The position numbers were made by a program, and so were the translations under genes. Of a stretch of DNA of 7,608 nucleotides, positions 7,303-7,608 are shown in pieces. Where the stretch lies: positions 1 to 7,608 of the forward strand of contig SKZP01000058.1 in assembly GCA_007127275.1 (NCBI GenBank), given 5' to 3'. The DNA comes from Planctomycetota bacterium. GTDB lineage: Bacteria > Planctomycetota > UBA8742 > SKZP01. Position 1 is the first letter of the stretch, and each line of letters opens with the position of its first letter. The notes under the pieces were generated by a model that saw nothing but the letters and a program-made list of their open reading frames with translations, did not search any database and was not told where the DNA came from.

Positions 7303-7608
7303 CTACGTGCCGCGCTGAAACCACGTGATCGTCGCGTGTAGACCCTCGTCGAGTAGCGTCGGCGCATGGATGTGCGTGAGTACCGGCGACGGCTCGAGCA
7401 CCGAGCATTCCAGGTCTCCCGGCCGCGGTGGCTGCGACTCAACGGGCACACGCGTGCCGGTATGCGCGCACAACTTCTCGAAAAGCGCCGCGGTGTGCGT
7501 CGCGACGCCCGTCGCGACATTGACGACCCGGTCCGGCAGTCCGCCTTCGAGTGCGAGCACGTTCGCGCGCACGACGTCGGCGACATAGACGTAGTCACGC
7601 ACGAAGCC
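7303..7608 (-). CDS. NAD-dependent epimerase/dehydratase (GalE-like), C-terminal part
   Basis: The last 101 residues of a minus-strand gene whose start lies beyond the right edge; the GTG at 7602 is an internal valine, not a start. The opening GFVRDYVYVADVVRANVLALE is the conserved region after the catalytic domain in extended short-chain dehydrogenases (UDP-glucose 4-epimerases and relatives). It is followed by VNVATGVATHTAALFEKL, the PPRPGDLECSVLEPS segment that helps bind the nucleotide sugar, and the closing helix LLDEGLHATITWF. Such enzymes interconvert or modify nucleotide sugars for polysaccharide or LPS synthesis. The NAD-binding glycines and the YxxxK catalytic pair are outside the window, so the exact activity (GalE, WbpP-type or a dehydratase) is open. 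It converges on the acetyltransferase gene across a 140-bp spacer. Confidence 0.9.
   Translation of the reverse strand, partial: GFVRDYVYVADVVRANVLALEGGLPDRVVNVATGVATHTAALFEKLCAHTGTRVPVESQPPRPGDLECSVLEPSPVLTHIHAPTLLDEGLHATITWFQRGT

Overview
The window is high-GC bacterial chromosomal DNA with tightly packed, strongly codon-biased genes. The biased third positions leave long meaningless open frames on the opposite strands. The gene set (thioredoxin-like protein, solitary DNA methyltransferase, M17 leucyl aminopeptidase, L-2-hydroxyglutarate oxidase, RimJ/RimL-type acetyltransferase, sugar-nucleotide epimerase) fits a Proteobacteria-like or related high-GC Gram-negative lineage. Nothing in the sequence fixes the taxon more precisely.

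Layout, left to right. (1) The 3' part of a thioredoxin/AhpC-TSA-fold gene runs in from the left edge (+). It has a CPDC redox motif and an acidic C-terminal tail encoded by a (GAC)11 microsatellite. (2) A complete beta-class adenine-type DNA methyltransferase of the type III Mod/COG2189 kind follows (+), with a large C-terminal extension. No helicase or nuclease partner lies in the window. (3) A convergent leucyl aminopeptidase, pepA (-), has every metal-binding and catalytic residue and a Lys/Ser/Gly-rich insertion between its two domains. (4) A 456-bp divergent intergenic region holds a good sigma70-type extended -10 promoter for pepA and a perfect 9-bp hairpin in its leader. (5) L-2-hydroxyglutarate oxidase, lhgO, reads rightward (+). 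(6) The next gap, 6259-6571, is largely filled by a 174-bp MITE-like element with 34-bp terminal inverted repeats (30/34 matches). (7) A GNAT-family acetyltransferase (+) comes next. (8) A 140-bp spacer carries a second element bounded by inverted repeats, whose core is about 85% identical to part of the MITE interior. (9) The C-terminal end of a GalE-like NAD-dependent epimerase (-) runs off the right edge.

The genes do not form one pathway. Strand changes at pepA, lhgO and the epimerase show that they are separate housekeeping or accessory units. The best candidates for something undescribed are the two related intergenic repeat elements on either side of the acetyltransferase gene. I see no convincing new multi-gene system. 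The methyltransferase is the only gene with defence-system affinities, and it appears to stand alone.
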